Assembly: GCA_943704525.1 (NCBI GenBank)
Contig: CALSCQ010002200.1
Coordinates: 1 to 33,543 of the forward strand
Direction of reading: 5' to 3'
DNA length: 33,543 bases
Source of the DNA: Pigoraptor vietnamica
Lineage: Eukaryota > Opisthokonta > Filasterea
Part shown: one piece after another, positions 1-10,084 of the stretch
How positions within the stretch are numbered: the first letter of the stretch is position 1
How the letters are laid out: each line of letters opens with the position of its first letter
Notes under the pieces: model-generated
What the model was told of the DNA's origin: nothing
Databases searched by the model: none
Seen by the model: the letters and a program-made list of their open reading frames with translations, nothing else
Made by a program: the position numbers and the translations under genes

Positions 1-31
1 CCCCACCCCCCCCCCCCCCCCACCCCCAACC
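1..31. repeat. C-rich low-complexity tract at window edge
   Basis: An almost pure C run with two interrupting A residues. On the minus strand it is a G-rich tract inside an intron of the UBC9 gene. A similar C-rich tract closes the window at its right end, so both edges may be assembly breaks. Confidence 0.7.
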
Positions 32-80
32 CTCCTTTCTCCCGATGCATCAGACGACCACCCCTCCTGCAGCCACGCAC

Positions 81-898
81 CTGCTTGACTGTCACTGCGG
101 GCCGCCAGTCCTTCTCGGCATCGAGCAGGGAGAGGCACACAGTGCCCGAGGGAAATATGTTCGGGTGGAACAGCGGCGGGTCAAACTTGCCTGCGAGTGT
201 GCGATACATACGCAATGAGCGCTGCCATTGGAGCATTCCTCGAGACGCATCCTATCACAGCGCGCACACATGGGCAAACACGAGACGCGCACACGGACAA
301 AACGTGCGCACACGCAGATAATGTAATTTCCCGCACACAAGGTGGCGCAGAACGACCACAACTCGCACAAACACTATAACTCACACTTGGGAGGAAGCGC
401 CGGATAGTCGTCGGTGAAGATCATGATAAGCTTGAACACGCCGCCCTCCCAAAGAGTCTGCACATGAGCACTCGGTTGTTAATGGGCTCGGGCGTTACTG
501 AAATGGCTCCGTTGAACAGCTCCTCACCGTCACTCTCACTCACCCCCTTTTTGCCGGGAATGCCGCACTCCCACTCCTTGAGGTTCATCGAGCCATCCGC
601 AAGTGTCTTTGGCTTCGCATAAAAACCCTGGCGCCCAAATTACGGTCCATTAGAAGCCGGCAGACGACAGCATGCGTCAACGCCACCCAGCAGTGTAACA
701 AGCGCCAGCAGTCGTGGAAGTAACCACGAAAACAGTCCCAAAGTGGTCCAACTCCGTCCCTCAGACGCCGCGCGCCACTGCTCCCCTTACTTCTTACAAC
801 TCAACCACAAGCAGCCGAACCAGTCAACCCACAAAGGGATGGTCCTTGCGCCAGTTCTTGCGCTCTTCCGACAGCCGCGTAAGCGCAATTCCCGCCAT
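81..898 (-). CDS. UBC9: SUMO-conjugating enzyme E2 UBC9, 3'-partial
   Basis: SUMO E2: accepts SUMO from the E1 and passes it to substrate lysines, mainly in the nucleus. Seen: four spliced exons on the minus strand, 898-833, 627-544, 457-385 and 190-81, joined by GT...AG introns with consistent phase, giving 111 residues. The N-terminus reads [16 protein letters not shown], matching the family start. Other family blocks are [23 protein letters not shown] and the HPN motif at 83-85. The catalytic Cys falls at residue 93 in GTVCLSLL, the same number as in human UBC9. The donor after residue 111 (GTGCGT, at 80) leads off the window, so about 47 C-terminal residues of a 158-residue protein are missing. 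An in-frame ATG at 1063 would add 55 residues, but the ATG at 898 fits the family. It is divergent from RPB2. Confidence 0.93.
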
Positions 899-1421
899 GG
901 CAACACCAATAAAAACAGCGAACGCCGCAAGTAACGAAATGCGCGCAAAATCGTCTGGTGTAGGGGCACTTTGAACAAACGACGAACGCGACTGACGCTT
1001 TTCGCGCGCAGCTCGGAAGTGAAACAGCTCACGTGCAGCGCCACTTCTACCGAGTTCTCGCACATTTCCCGTTGATCACGTGATATGAGGGATCCGTCTT
1101 CGCGCTTACAAACAGCTGAGGGCATCGTTCCGTCATCCCCGCGGCAAGTGCTCCCTTTGGGCCCTCCATCGACTCATCTGTGGCCGCCCGCCCCGCCATC
1201 CGCGACATCCACGCTGTGCACTCGCTTGTATTCGAAGTACGCCGTTCGAACACGTCTATCTGTCGCACGTTCGGACGATTCGCAGTTGCGTTGCGTTGGC
1301 GGTTGTCCTTGCCCCGGCGGGCCGTTAGGCCGCGCCATTCGCACGCGCGTGTGTAGTTGGTGTCGCGAAGTCGGAGCTCGCGCGGGGTGTGGGCGCCGAC
1401 GCCGCCCCGCTTGCCGCGAGA
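899..1421. promoter_or_regulatory. Shared upstream region between UBC9 and RPB2
   Basis: These 523 bp separate the divergent starts of UBC9 (minus) and RPB2 (plus) and probably hold both promoters. The only clear site is the 10-bp palindrome at 1075-1084. I see no convincing TATA box or coding exon. Confidence 0.5.
1075..1084. promoter_or_regulatory. ATCACGTGAT palindrome (CACGTG E-box core)
   Basis: A perfect 10-bp palindrome around CACGTG, a core typically bound by bHLH-type factors. It lies 177 bp from the UBC9 ATG and 338 bp from the RPB2 ATG. A second ACGTG core occurs near 1030. Binding is inferred from the motif only. Confidence 0.35.
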
Positions 1422-4400
1422 ATGATGGACGAGGAGATGGTCGACGGGGAGGAGGACATTATCACGCAGGAGGACTGCTGGACGATCATTTCGTCGTATT
1501 TTGAGGAGAAGGGCCTCGTGAACCAGCAGCTCGAGTCGTTCAACGAATTTGTCGGCACAACGCTGCAGGAGATCATGGACGAGACGCCCGAGCTCGAGCT
1601 GAGCGCAGAGTCGCAGCACCACCGCGCGAACGAGCAGGCGCCGGTGAGTGGCGTGTGCGCGTGTGCGTCGCTTTGCAATGAATCCGATTATATGCTTCTG
1701 ATGCACAAGCTGTGTTTGGCACCGTTTTGCTGTGGCTGTGTCGTGCCGTTCTCTTTTCAATTGGTCATGCGATTGTTGACACGTTCGCATGTGCACATGC
1801 ACAGAACCGTTATCGCGTCAAGTTCCGGGACGTGTACATCGCCCCGCCCAACGCCACCGATGTGCATGGCACCAAGGGGCTCCTGATGCCCAACGAGGCT
1901 CGCCTCCGCAACATGACGTGAGTTGTGTGCGCGGCCCTCGCCCCCCTTGTGTCTGCGAGTGGTTAACGCGAGGGGATGAGCTCACGCTGGTGTTGGGCTG
2001 GGCAGGTATGCCGCGACCATGTTCGTGGACGTGCGCGTCACGACGATCCATCCCTCGGAAGAGGACGTGCCCCTGGCGGAGGGCGAGAAGGATCCGAATG
2101 CGGAGGAGACGCTGTACAGTTCGATGGTGCTCGGGCGCATTCCAATCATGCTGCGGTCGCAGTACTGCAACCTCAGGCGGGACGCGTCCGACAACACGCT
2201 GACGGACTTTAAGGAGTGCCCGTACGACCAGGGCGGGTACTTTGTGATCAACGGCTCGGAGAAGGTGCTCATTGCGCAGGAGAAGATGTGCAACAACCAG
2301 GTCTACGTGTTCCAGAAGAAGCAGCCGTCCAAGTACGCGTTTGTCTCGGAGATCAGGTGCGTGCAAGGGCCATGAGTGCGAAAGGGCGAAGGTGTGGTGC
2401 TGCCGCGCAGTGCGCTCAATGTGCCCTGTGTGTGCAGGTCCACGCTGGAGAAGGGCACGCGGCCTGCGAGCACGCTCTACGTGAAGATGCTGAACCACCG
2501 CGCCAAGGGGGCGTCGGGTCGCGTGATTGAGGTGACGCTGCCGTACATTCGCATGGACGTCCCGATTGTCGTCGTTTTTCGCGCGCTTGGGTTTGTGGCG
2601 GATCGCGACATTCTCGAGCACATTATCTACGACTTCCGCGACAACGAGATGACCGAGCTGCTGAAGCCGTCGCTCGAGGACGCCTTCGTGATTCAAGAGG
2701 AGACGGTGGCGCTCGACTTTATCGGCAAGCGCGGCACGACAGTCGGCGTCACGCGCGAGAAGCGCATCCGCTATGCGAAGGAGATTCTGCAGAAGGAGAT
2801 GCTGCCGCACGTGGGCATTGGGGACGGGTGCGAGACGCGGAAGGCGTACTTTCTCGGGTACATGGCGCACCGCCTGCTGCTCGCGGCGCTCGGCCGTCGC
2901 GAGTTTGACGACCGCGACCACTACGGCAACAAGCGCATGGACCTCGCGGGCCCGCTGATGGCCGGGCTGTTCCGCGTGCTGTTCAAGAAGCTGACGAAGG
3001 ACCTCAAGCAGCAGCTGCAGAAGGCCGTCGACAAGGGCAAGGAGTTCAACCTCCCGCGCGCGCTCACGTCGCAGACGATCACGAACGGCCTGCGGTACTC
3101 GCTGGCGACGGGCAACTGGGGCGACCAGGCTAAGGCGCACGAGACGCGCGCGGGCGTGTCCCAGGTGCTCAACCGCCTGACGTTTGCGTCGACGCTGTCG
3201 CACTTGCGGCGGCTCAACTCGCCGATCGGTCGCGAGGGCAAGCTGGCCAAGCCGCGCCAGCTGCACAACACGCAGTGGGGCATGATGTGCCCCGCAGAGA
3301 CGCCCGAGGGACAGGCGTGCGGCCTCGTCAAGAACCTCGCGCTCATGGTACACATTAGCGTCGGCACCGTCAGCGCGCCGCTGCTGGACGCCCTCGAGGA
3401 ATGGGGCACGGAAAACCTTGACGAGATCTCGGCGCCCTCGTCGATTGTGAACGCGACCAAGGTGTTCCTCAACGGGTGCTGGGTGGGAATCCACAGCGAC
3501 GGCGAGGAGCTGCTTGCGAACCTGCGGTCGATTCGCCGCGAAATGGACATTAGCGCCGAGGTGTCGATTGTGCGCGACATTCGCGAGAAGGAGCTCCGCC
3601 TGTTTACGGACGCCGGGCGCTGCTGCCGGCCGCTCTTTGTCGTCGAGAACCAGCGGCTACTTTTGCGGAAGGGGGACGTTCAGCGCCTGAAGGACTCGCA
3701 CCTCTTGCGGGAGACGGGCGAGGCGCGCTTTGGCTGGACGCAGCTTGTCCAGACGGGCGCCGTCGAGCTCGTGTCCACGGAGGAAGAGGAGACGGCCATG
3801 ATCGGTGGGTAATCGCATGCCTTGCGATGCGTGTGCTTTGTACTGTGAGGCTGCTGTGAACATTGATGGAATGCAATCACTCTACACCGGAGCTCACGTG
3901 CCCGCCCTGTTCTCACAGCCATGACGCCCGAGGACCTCGCTTCTGCGCGACGCGAGGGCGATCGCGCATACTGCACGACGTACACGCACTGCGAGATCCA
4001 CCCGGCGATGATCCTGGGCGTGTGCGCGTCCATTGTGCCGTTCCCTGACCACAACCAGTCGCCGCGCAACACGTACCAGTCTGCGATGGGCAAGCAGGCG
4101 ATGGGCGTCTACATCACCAACTACCAGTACCGCATGGACACGATGGCGCACGTGCTCTTCTATCCGCAGAAGCCCCTCGCCCCGACGCGCTCGATGGAGT
4201 ACCTGCACTTTCGCGAGCTGCCCGCGGGCATCAACGCCGTCGTCGCGATCGCGTGCTACTCTGGGTACAACCAGGAGGACTCTGTGATCCTCAACCGCTC
4301 GTCGATCGACCGCGGCTTCATGCGCTCGACCTTTTATCGCTCGTACCGCGACGAGGAGCGCCGGCGCATCGGCCAGGAGGAGGAGATTGAGAAGCCGACG

Positions 4401-5774
4401 CGCGAGCACGTGACGAACATGCGCCACGGCTCGTACGACAAGCTCGACGACGATGGTCTCATTGCGCCTGGTGTGTGTCGGCTGTGCGCAGTTTGGTACA
4501 ACATGTACTGCAAGTTCCGTTTGCATGCGTGCGCTCGTTCACTTGGGGGATATCACGTGCTCATTCATCTCTCCTGCCTTGGCTGCGTGCAGGCACCCGT
4601 GTGAGCGGAGATGACGCCATCATTGGCAAGACGACGTCGGTGCCTGCGGAGGACAACGAGCTCGAGGGCCGCGTGAAGCGCTTCCGCAAGCGCGACAGCT
4701 CGACGTTCCTGCGTCACTCTGAGAACGGGATCGTGGACCAGGTGATGCTGACGAAGAACCAGGAGGGCAACATGTTCGTCAAGGTGCGCGTGCGGGCCGT
4801 GCGCATCCCTCAGATTGGCGACAAGTTTGCGTCGCGCCACGGGCAGAAGGGCACGTGCGGGATCACGTACCGGCAGGAGGACATGCCGTTCACCGCGGAG
4901 GGCCTCACGCCCGACATTATCATCAACCCGCACGCCATTCCCTCGCGCATGACGATTGGCCACCTCATCGAGTGCCTGCAGTCGAAGGTCGCCACGATGT
5001 CGGGCAAGGTCGGCGACGCCTCGCCCTTCAACTCTGACGTCACGGTCGAGCGCATCTCGGAGCTGCTCAAGGGGTACGGGTACCACCTCCGCGGCAACGA
5101 GGTCATGTACAACGGACACACCGGCCGCAAGATCAACACGCAGATCTTCCTCGGACCCACGTACTACCAGCGCCTCAAGCACATGGTCGACGACAAGATT
5201 CACGCGCGCGCGCGCGGCCCGCTCACGATGCTCACGCGGCAGCCCGTCGAGGTTCGTGGCACATCGTTTGCGGTGTTTGTTTTTCTTTTTTGCTGTGTTC
5301 CTGTTGTTTGGTGTTGATGCGTCGGTCGCATGCGTCTGAATTGGCCCCTTGGCGCGGGTCGCAGGGTCGCTCGCGCGACGGAGGCCTTCGCTTTGGTGAG
5401 ATGGAGCGCGACTGCATGATTGCGCACGGCGCGGCGCAGTTTCTCCGCGAGCGCCTCTTTGAGCAGTCGGACGCGTACCGCGTGCACGTGTGCGACCTGT
5501 GCGGCCTCATCTGCATTGCGGACATTACGAAGAACCGGTTCTCGTGCAAGAGCTGCCAGAACACGACGCAGGTGCGCACGGATTGCGCGCGACTGGCGAA
5601 TTTCCCGTCATTGTGTTGGTGTTCAATGCTCACTCGCACGCGCTGCTGCAGGTCTCGCAAGTGTTCATTCCGTACGCGTGCAAGCTGCTCTTCCAAGAGC
5701 TCATGGCGATGAGCATCGCGCCCCGCATGATGGTCCTTCCCCCGAAGCGCCGTGAGTCTGCGGGCCACCACTGA
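1422..5774 (+). CDS. RPB2: DNA-directed RNA polymerase II second-largest subunit RPB2
   Basis: Second-largest catalytic subunit of RNA polymerase II, forming the active-site cleft with RPB1. Eight exons: 1422-1643, 1806 less one (1805)-1917, 2006-2356, 2438-3804, 3919-4470, 4593-5251, 5365-5571 and 5652-5774. The splice phases agree throughout, and the protein is 1197 residues, a usual length (human about 1174, yeast 1224). Family blocks seen are [11 protein letters not shown] near 105-113, NQEDSV with the acidic pair E804/D805, GQKGTCG at 952-958, and [14 protein letters not shown] near 1092-1105. The C-terminal zinc site is C1131, C1134, C1149 and C1152. It is RPB2 rather than RPA2 or RPC2: MMDEEM with an acidic N-terminus followed by [18 protein letters not shown] is the Pol II version. 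The short tail after [11 protein letters not shown] ends in HH. Start chosen at the first ATG of MMDEEM; frame upstream has no other ATG. Confidence 0.97.
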
Positions 5775-6089
5775 GGGATGTTAGGCGCGGCCTCTTGAGA
5801 GAGAGAGGTGCAGGCCACTTGCAGGCGCCGCGTGGACGGCCTTGTTCCGTGTGTGACCGTGCGCGCGCGCGGTGTGTCCGCTGTGTCGGCCAGGGCGGCC
5901 GCGTGGACCTTGTACAGTGCCCAACTGTCCGAAACGAATGAACGGCAGTGTGGGCAGCTTTCGTGGCATTTTGGCGCGTGTTACGTAGGGCGCGTGAGTC
6001 CCGCCAATCCCATCGCGAATTGGGTGCCAAATGAAAACAGCACACAACGCGCATCGCACGCGCAACTGCACCTACGCACGCAGCCACGA
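5775..6089. promoter_or_regulatory. Spacer between RPB2 and lysAC
   Basis: These 315 bp separate the RPB2 stop from the lysAC ATG. They contain a short GA run at 5797-5808 and GC-alternating sequence near 5859. No coding exon with an aspartokinase KFGGTS-type motif is visible here. The spacer presumably carries the RPB2 3' end and the lysAC promoter. Confidence 0.4.
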
Positions 6090-8948
6090 ATGGCCGCCGT
6101 CGCTCTCCTTGCGCGCGCAACGGACGCGTGGGAGGCGCGCCAGTGGACCGCGTTCGCGCGGGCCGTCGCGGCCACGTGGGATGGCGATGATCCCCCGCAG
6201 CGAATCGCAGTGTTTGTGCATGCCCCGCCCGCACTTCTCGCAGCGGCGGCCGCCGTGGTCGAGGCCGCCGTCGGCGCGGACGACGTCGCCGTTGAGCGCG
6301 CGCTCGCAGCGCTGTCTGATTCCGTGCGCGTGGCGGCGTGCAGGCTGGGCCATGCCAGCGCGGGCGCGGTGAGCGACACCCTTGCGCGGATGCACCGGGT
6401 GGGCCGCGGGGCGCACATGGTCTGCGCTTCCATTGGGACGGTGGCTGCCATTGTCCGCGCAGAGCTCGCAGCGGCCGTCGCGCAGTCGCTCGCTGTGCTT
6501 GTGGCCGCGCGCCTCGTCACCGATGGCATCACAGCGGCAGCACACCCCGCGCCCCCCGAGCTCTCGCTGCGTCCCCGCGCCGCCAACGGTCGCATCGACG
6601 CGGATGTCCGCCTCTCTGTGTCGCAGTCGTTTTCAAAGTCTGCGGGCGCCCTTGCGAGCCCTTCGGCCGGCGGGCGCGCTGCCGTTGTGTACGCTGTGGT
6701 ACCCGACGGCGCAGGCGAAGGCAGCGGCCCTCCGCGCATGCCCGCCGGCGAGGAGGTCGCGGCGTATTTTGCCGCGTGCGTGGACGCGCGACGGCTTGAA
6801 ATATGGGGCGACTGCGCTGGCCTGTTCACGGCGCGCGAGCCGTCGGCCTTTCCGCGCACGAGCCGCCTGCTCCGGCGCCTCGACCACCGCGAGGCCATGG
6901 AGGTTGCGGCGGCGGGGACAGACGTCGTGCACCCCGCGTGCGTCGACACGGCGCTGAGTGCGCACATCCCCATTCGCATTGCGGGCATTGGCGCGGCGTC
7001 GCGCGACAACGGCACGCTGATTGTGGACAGGGGCGCGGCGGGGGCTGTCGGCGGCGCGGCGGGGCCGAGAGCCGTGCGGGTGCAGCGGGGCATCACGCTC
7101 GTGTCGATGGAGACGCTGGACATGTGGCGCACCGCGGGCTTCCTCAGCCGCCTCTTTGCCTGCTTTGAGCGCGCGCGCGTCAGCATCGACCTCATCTCGA
7201 CGTCAGAGACGAACGTGACGGCGAGCGTGGACTCGGCCCACGTGGACCCTCGCCGATTTGCCGACCTGCTGCGCGACCTCAGCCATCACTGCGGCGTCTC
7301 GGTCATCGAGCCGTGCGCGGTCGTCGCCGTTATCGGACTGGGCGTGGGCGCGTGCGCCGCCGCACTTGACGTGGCGGCGCAGGTGGGCGCGCCCGTCTAT
7401 CTCGTGAGCAAGAGCGCGAGCGACGTGAGCCTGTCGCTTGTCGTCGACGAGGCACGCGCCACTCAGCTCGAGGCGGCGCTGCACGAGGCCCTCTTCGGGG
7501 ACATTCCGGGCGCAGTGGATGCGTTCGGTCCCACGCACGCCGAACTCGAGGACGCGGTGGGGGGCGGGCGCACGGGCGCGCGTTCGGCCGCTGTGTTTGC
7601 AGCCCGGTGGTGGCAAGCCGGTGATGTTGTGCGGATGGCGCCCCCTGCCGCGCCCCTCTACGTGTACCACGTCCCGACGCTGATTGCTTCGGCGGACCGC
7701 CTGACGTCGCGGCTGCGCAGCGTTTCGCGCTTCTTCTTTGCGATCAAGGCGAATCCCAACCGCGAACTCATGCGCATACTCAAGGACAGGTGGGGCTGCG
7801 TGCAGTTCCTGTGCGAGCGGCGGGTGTTTGCCATGCGCATAGTCGCGCTTTGCTTCAAACGGCGCGTCTCCTGTTGAAAAATTGCCTCTGTTGCCTTGGC
7901 GCGCTCGCTGACACTTGCTACCGGACGCAGGGGCTTTGGCTTTGAGTGCGTGTCGCCCGGCGAACTGCAGATCGCGCTCTCGGTGCTTGGGCCGCCGTCG
8001 CCCATATCGTCGTCGCGCATTCTGTACACGCCCAACTTCGCTAGCCGCGCCGACTACGACGAGGCGTTCGAGCTGGGCTGTCACGTGACCGTGGACGGCC
8101 TCTTTCCCCTCGAGCGCTGGCCCGCGTGCTTTGCGAACCGCGCGATCATCTTGCGCGTCGACACGGGCGGGGGCCGCGGCCACCACGCCAAGGTCGTCAC
8201 GGCGGGCGGCGTGTCCAAATTCGGCATCCCCGTCGCGCAGATGGCACGCTGCGCAGAGCTGTGCCGCGCGGCGCGTGCGGTCGTGGTGGGCCTGCACGCG
8301 CACGTCGGCTCCGGCATCACGACGGAGCCAGGCACGTGGGGCGAGTCGCTGTCGGTCCTCCGCGCCATCGCCCGCGAGCACTTTGGCGGGGCTGTGCGCA
8401 TCTTCAATGTGGGCGGCGGTCTCGGCGTCCCCGACCGTCCGTCGGCCGAGCGCCTGGATCTCGACGCGGTCGAAGCCGGCCTGCAGGGCGCGCGGGGCGC
8501 GGGGGCGGAGGCGGAGGGGTGGGAGGTGTGGATGGAGCCGGGGCGGTACCTTGTGGCCGAGTGCGGCGTGCTCCTCTCCCGCGTGACGCAGACGAAGGAC
8601 AAGGGGGACGGCGGGCGGCGCTTTGTCGGCGTCACCGCTGGGATGCACGCGCTCGTCCGGCCTGCGCTGTACGACGCCCACCACGAGGTCGTGAATGCGT
8701 CGCGCGTGGACGCGAACGGCGAATACCCGCCGCAGCCGATGGCCGTGTACGATGTCGTGGGCCCCATATGCGAGAGCGGGGATGTCCTCGCGCACAAGCG
8801 GCTGCTGCCGGCGGCGACCACGGAGGGCGACGTCCTTGTGATCGAGTGCGTGGGCGCCTATGGCCGGTCCATGGCGTCCACGTACAACGCAAGACCCCTC
8901 CCCGACGAGGTGCTCGTGGGCCTGTCGCCCGTCAAGCCGTCGCGTTAG
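6090..8948 (+). CDS. lysAC: Aspartokinase-like/diaminopimelate decarboxylase fusion (LysAC type)
   Basis: The C-terminal half should be the PLP enzyme that decarboxylates meso-diaminopimelate to lysine, the last step of the DAP pathway. Two exons, 6090-7789 and 7931-8948, give 905 residues, close to the bacterial Xanthomonas/Xylella fusion. Residues 1-330 resemble an aspartokinase domain (IWGDCAGLFTA near 238-248; REAMEVAAAGTDVVHP). Residues 335-405 and 409-470 are two ACT domains with the strongly conserved stretch SIDLISTSETNVT. The decarboxylase follows: PLP Lys553 in FFFAIKANPN, GFGFECVSPGE after the intron, HVGSG at 691-695, GGG at 728-730, EPGRY at 769-773 and CESGD at 847-851. Odd: the kinase ATP-site motif KFGGTS is absent, and the GGSDTSA block is replaced around 219-224 (A-G-E-E-V-A). 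Aspartokinase activity is therefore doubtful, while the decarboxylase looks intact. The first in-frame ATG is at 6090. Confidence 0.92.
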
Positions 8949-9227
8949 CTGTTCTAGCATGATGAATGTATTTGTCAGTTGGAGAGACAGGGCATACTGA
9001 CGTTACAGCCGTCTGCCGACAGAGCTTAGTTCAAAGGGACGGCTGCCTGAGTCAAAGACCGAAATTTTACTCAGCGTCTGAGCGTTATGCTCAGCGAACC
9101 GCGCAGTCATTCTCATTGGGCTCCCGGGACCGCAGTTGCGGCTGTCCGTCATTCCTACGTGCACGGTAGCTCAATGCTGCGTCCGGCGCCGGCATGGGCT
9201 CCGATAGTCGGGCTGCTGCCGTGCCCG
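8949..9227. other. Non-coding spacer after lysAC
   Basis: No supported gene. A short hairpin (stem CTGAGC/GCTCAG, 5-nt loop) lies at 9078-9094. No tRNA-like arms were found. The stretch probably contains the 3' ends of lysAC and of the minus-strand reading frame that ends at 9228. Confidence 0.4.
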
Positions 9228-9461
9228 CTACTGCGCAGCAGCGTGCTGGTCCTGGTACTTTGAGTCCATGGTGTGGAGGCCCTTGCCCACGGCATTAAGC
9301 TCGTCCTTGGCACGAGCCCACTCCGCCCCGTTGCCGTGAAGTACAGCACGGCGCGTGTGCTCTGCGGCATGCAACACGGGCTCCGCGTATTTGCCGTACG
9401 CGCTGGGCTCGCCTCCCTGTCGCACTTGCTCGGAGCGATAACCACCCAGTTGCTCCGACAT
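9228..9461 (-). CDS. Small hypothetical protein, 77 residues
   Basis: Not recognised. The frame starts MSEQLGGYRSEQ and ends DSKYQDQHAAAQ. It is hydrophilic, rich in Ala, Gln, Glu and His, with no signal peptide, membrane segment or Cys motif. The same minus-strand frame is open further upstream (to 9512), separated from the acidic frame at 9516-9992 by one TAA. The two could therefore be parts of one gene, split by a nonsense codon or by a small unrecognised intron. It could also be chance; the composition looks protein-like, but no family supports it. Confidence 0.3.
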   Translation of the reverse strand: MSEQLGGYRSEQVRQGGEPSAYGKYAEPVLHAAEHTRRAVLHGNGAEWARAKDELNAVGKGLHTMDSKYQDQHAAAQ

Positions 9462-9515
9462 TGTGCGTGTCGACCTGGCGCAGACTCGTGCCCCCAGCCA
9501 CTTGCGAATCATGCA

Positions 9516-9992
9516 TTACGCCGCGCGGGGCGCCGCCGGTAGATGACATGGCTGTAGCCGTTGATATGATAGGGAAGGGGCCGTCTCGCGCTTGCTCAGT
9601 GGGGATGGTCGAAGCCGGTGAAGCCGACAGACGCTTGATTCAGTGATAAAGACGGGAGTCTGACGGCAGTCTGCATGCCCTTCGTCGCTTGCTCGATCAA
9701 AGTGGTCACACTCGCTCCACGGGTTGCGGAGTTCGGAAGGGAGTTGGGAGTCAGAGCAATTCCTCTGCCTCCCAATCACGCTGTCGTCCGACTCGACGTC
9801 AGCCAGAGTAACCTGCCCCCCTTCTTCTTCTACGTCGCCCTCGGGTACAAACTCTGCGTCGGAGTCGGGTGTGTCGTCGCAGTCGTCTCCAGTAATGAAG
9901 CCCTGGTCGTCCGTGTTTGCAACGGAAACTCTGACGGACAGTTCTTCGTCGGCCGGGCCGCCAACGTCATTGAGTGCATACACAGGCCCCAT
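9516..9992 (-). CDS. Acidic hypothetical protein, 158 residues
   Basis: Not recognised. It begins MGPVYALNDVGG and is strongly acidic over about residues 12-70 (DDCDDTPDSDAEFVPEGD, then DVEEEGG and DVESDDS). Asp codons are almost all GAC, as in the firm genes of the window, which favours coding. The C-terminal third is basic and low in complexity and may be untranslated or intronic. It is divergent from the plus-strand frame at 10085, with 92 bp between the ATGs. The antisense plus frame over the same DNA is Val/Phe-rich and is probably its shadow, but the opposite choice cannot be excluded. Confidence 0.33.
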   Translation of the reverse strand: MGPVYALNDVGGPADEELSVRVSVANTDDQGFITGDDCDDTPDSDAEFVPEGDVEEEGGQVTLADVESDDSVIGRQRNCSDSQLPSELRNPWSECDHFDRASDEGHADCRQTPVFITESSVCRLHRLRPSPLSKRETAPSLSYQRLQPCHLPAAPRAA

Positions 9993-10084
9993 ATACACAA
10001 GTCCCGCCCACGCCGTCTTTCAGTCGACTGGAAAGTCTTGACTTATTCGACTTTTCCTTCTACTGGCGTCACACGAACGCGCAC

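Noticed and set aside
824-1063. Upstream in-frame ATG at 1063 as the UBC9 start
   Set aside because: It would add 55 residues with a hydrophobic stretch before MAGIALTRL, which is where the family begins; the conserved start at 898 is preferred.
1818-3494. 558-codon open frame antisense to RPB2
   Set aside because: It lies wholly opposite firm RPB2 exons and also runs through two RPB2 introns. Its sequence is Arg/Leu/Val/His-rich without domain features, the usual shadow of GAC/GAG-rich coding DNA in a GC-rich genome.
5808-6089. N-terminal extension of lysAC from 5808
   Set aside because: The codon there is GTG, there is no ATG before 6090, and the sequence carries no kinase motif.
7203-8960. 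585-codon open frame antisense to lysAC
   Set aside because: It crosses the lysAC intron without regard to it and has shadow-type composition; the sense strand has clear decarboxylase motifs.
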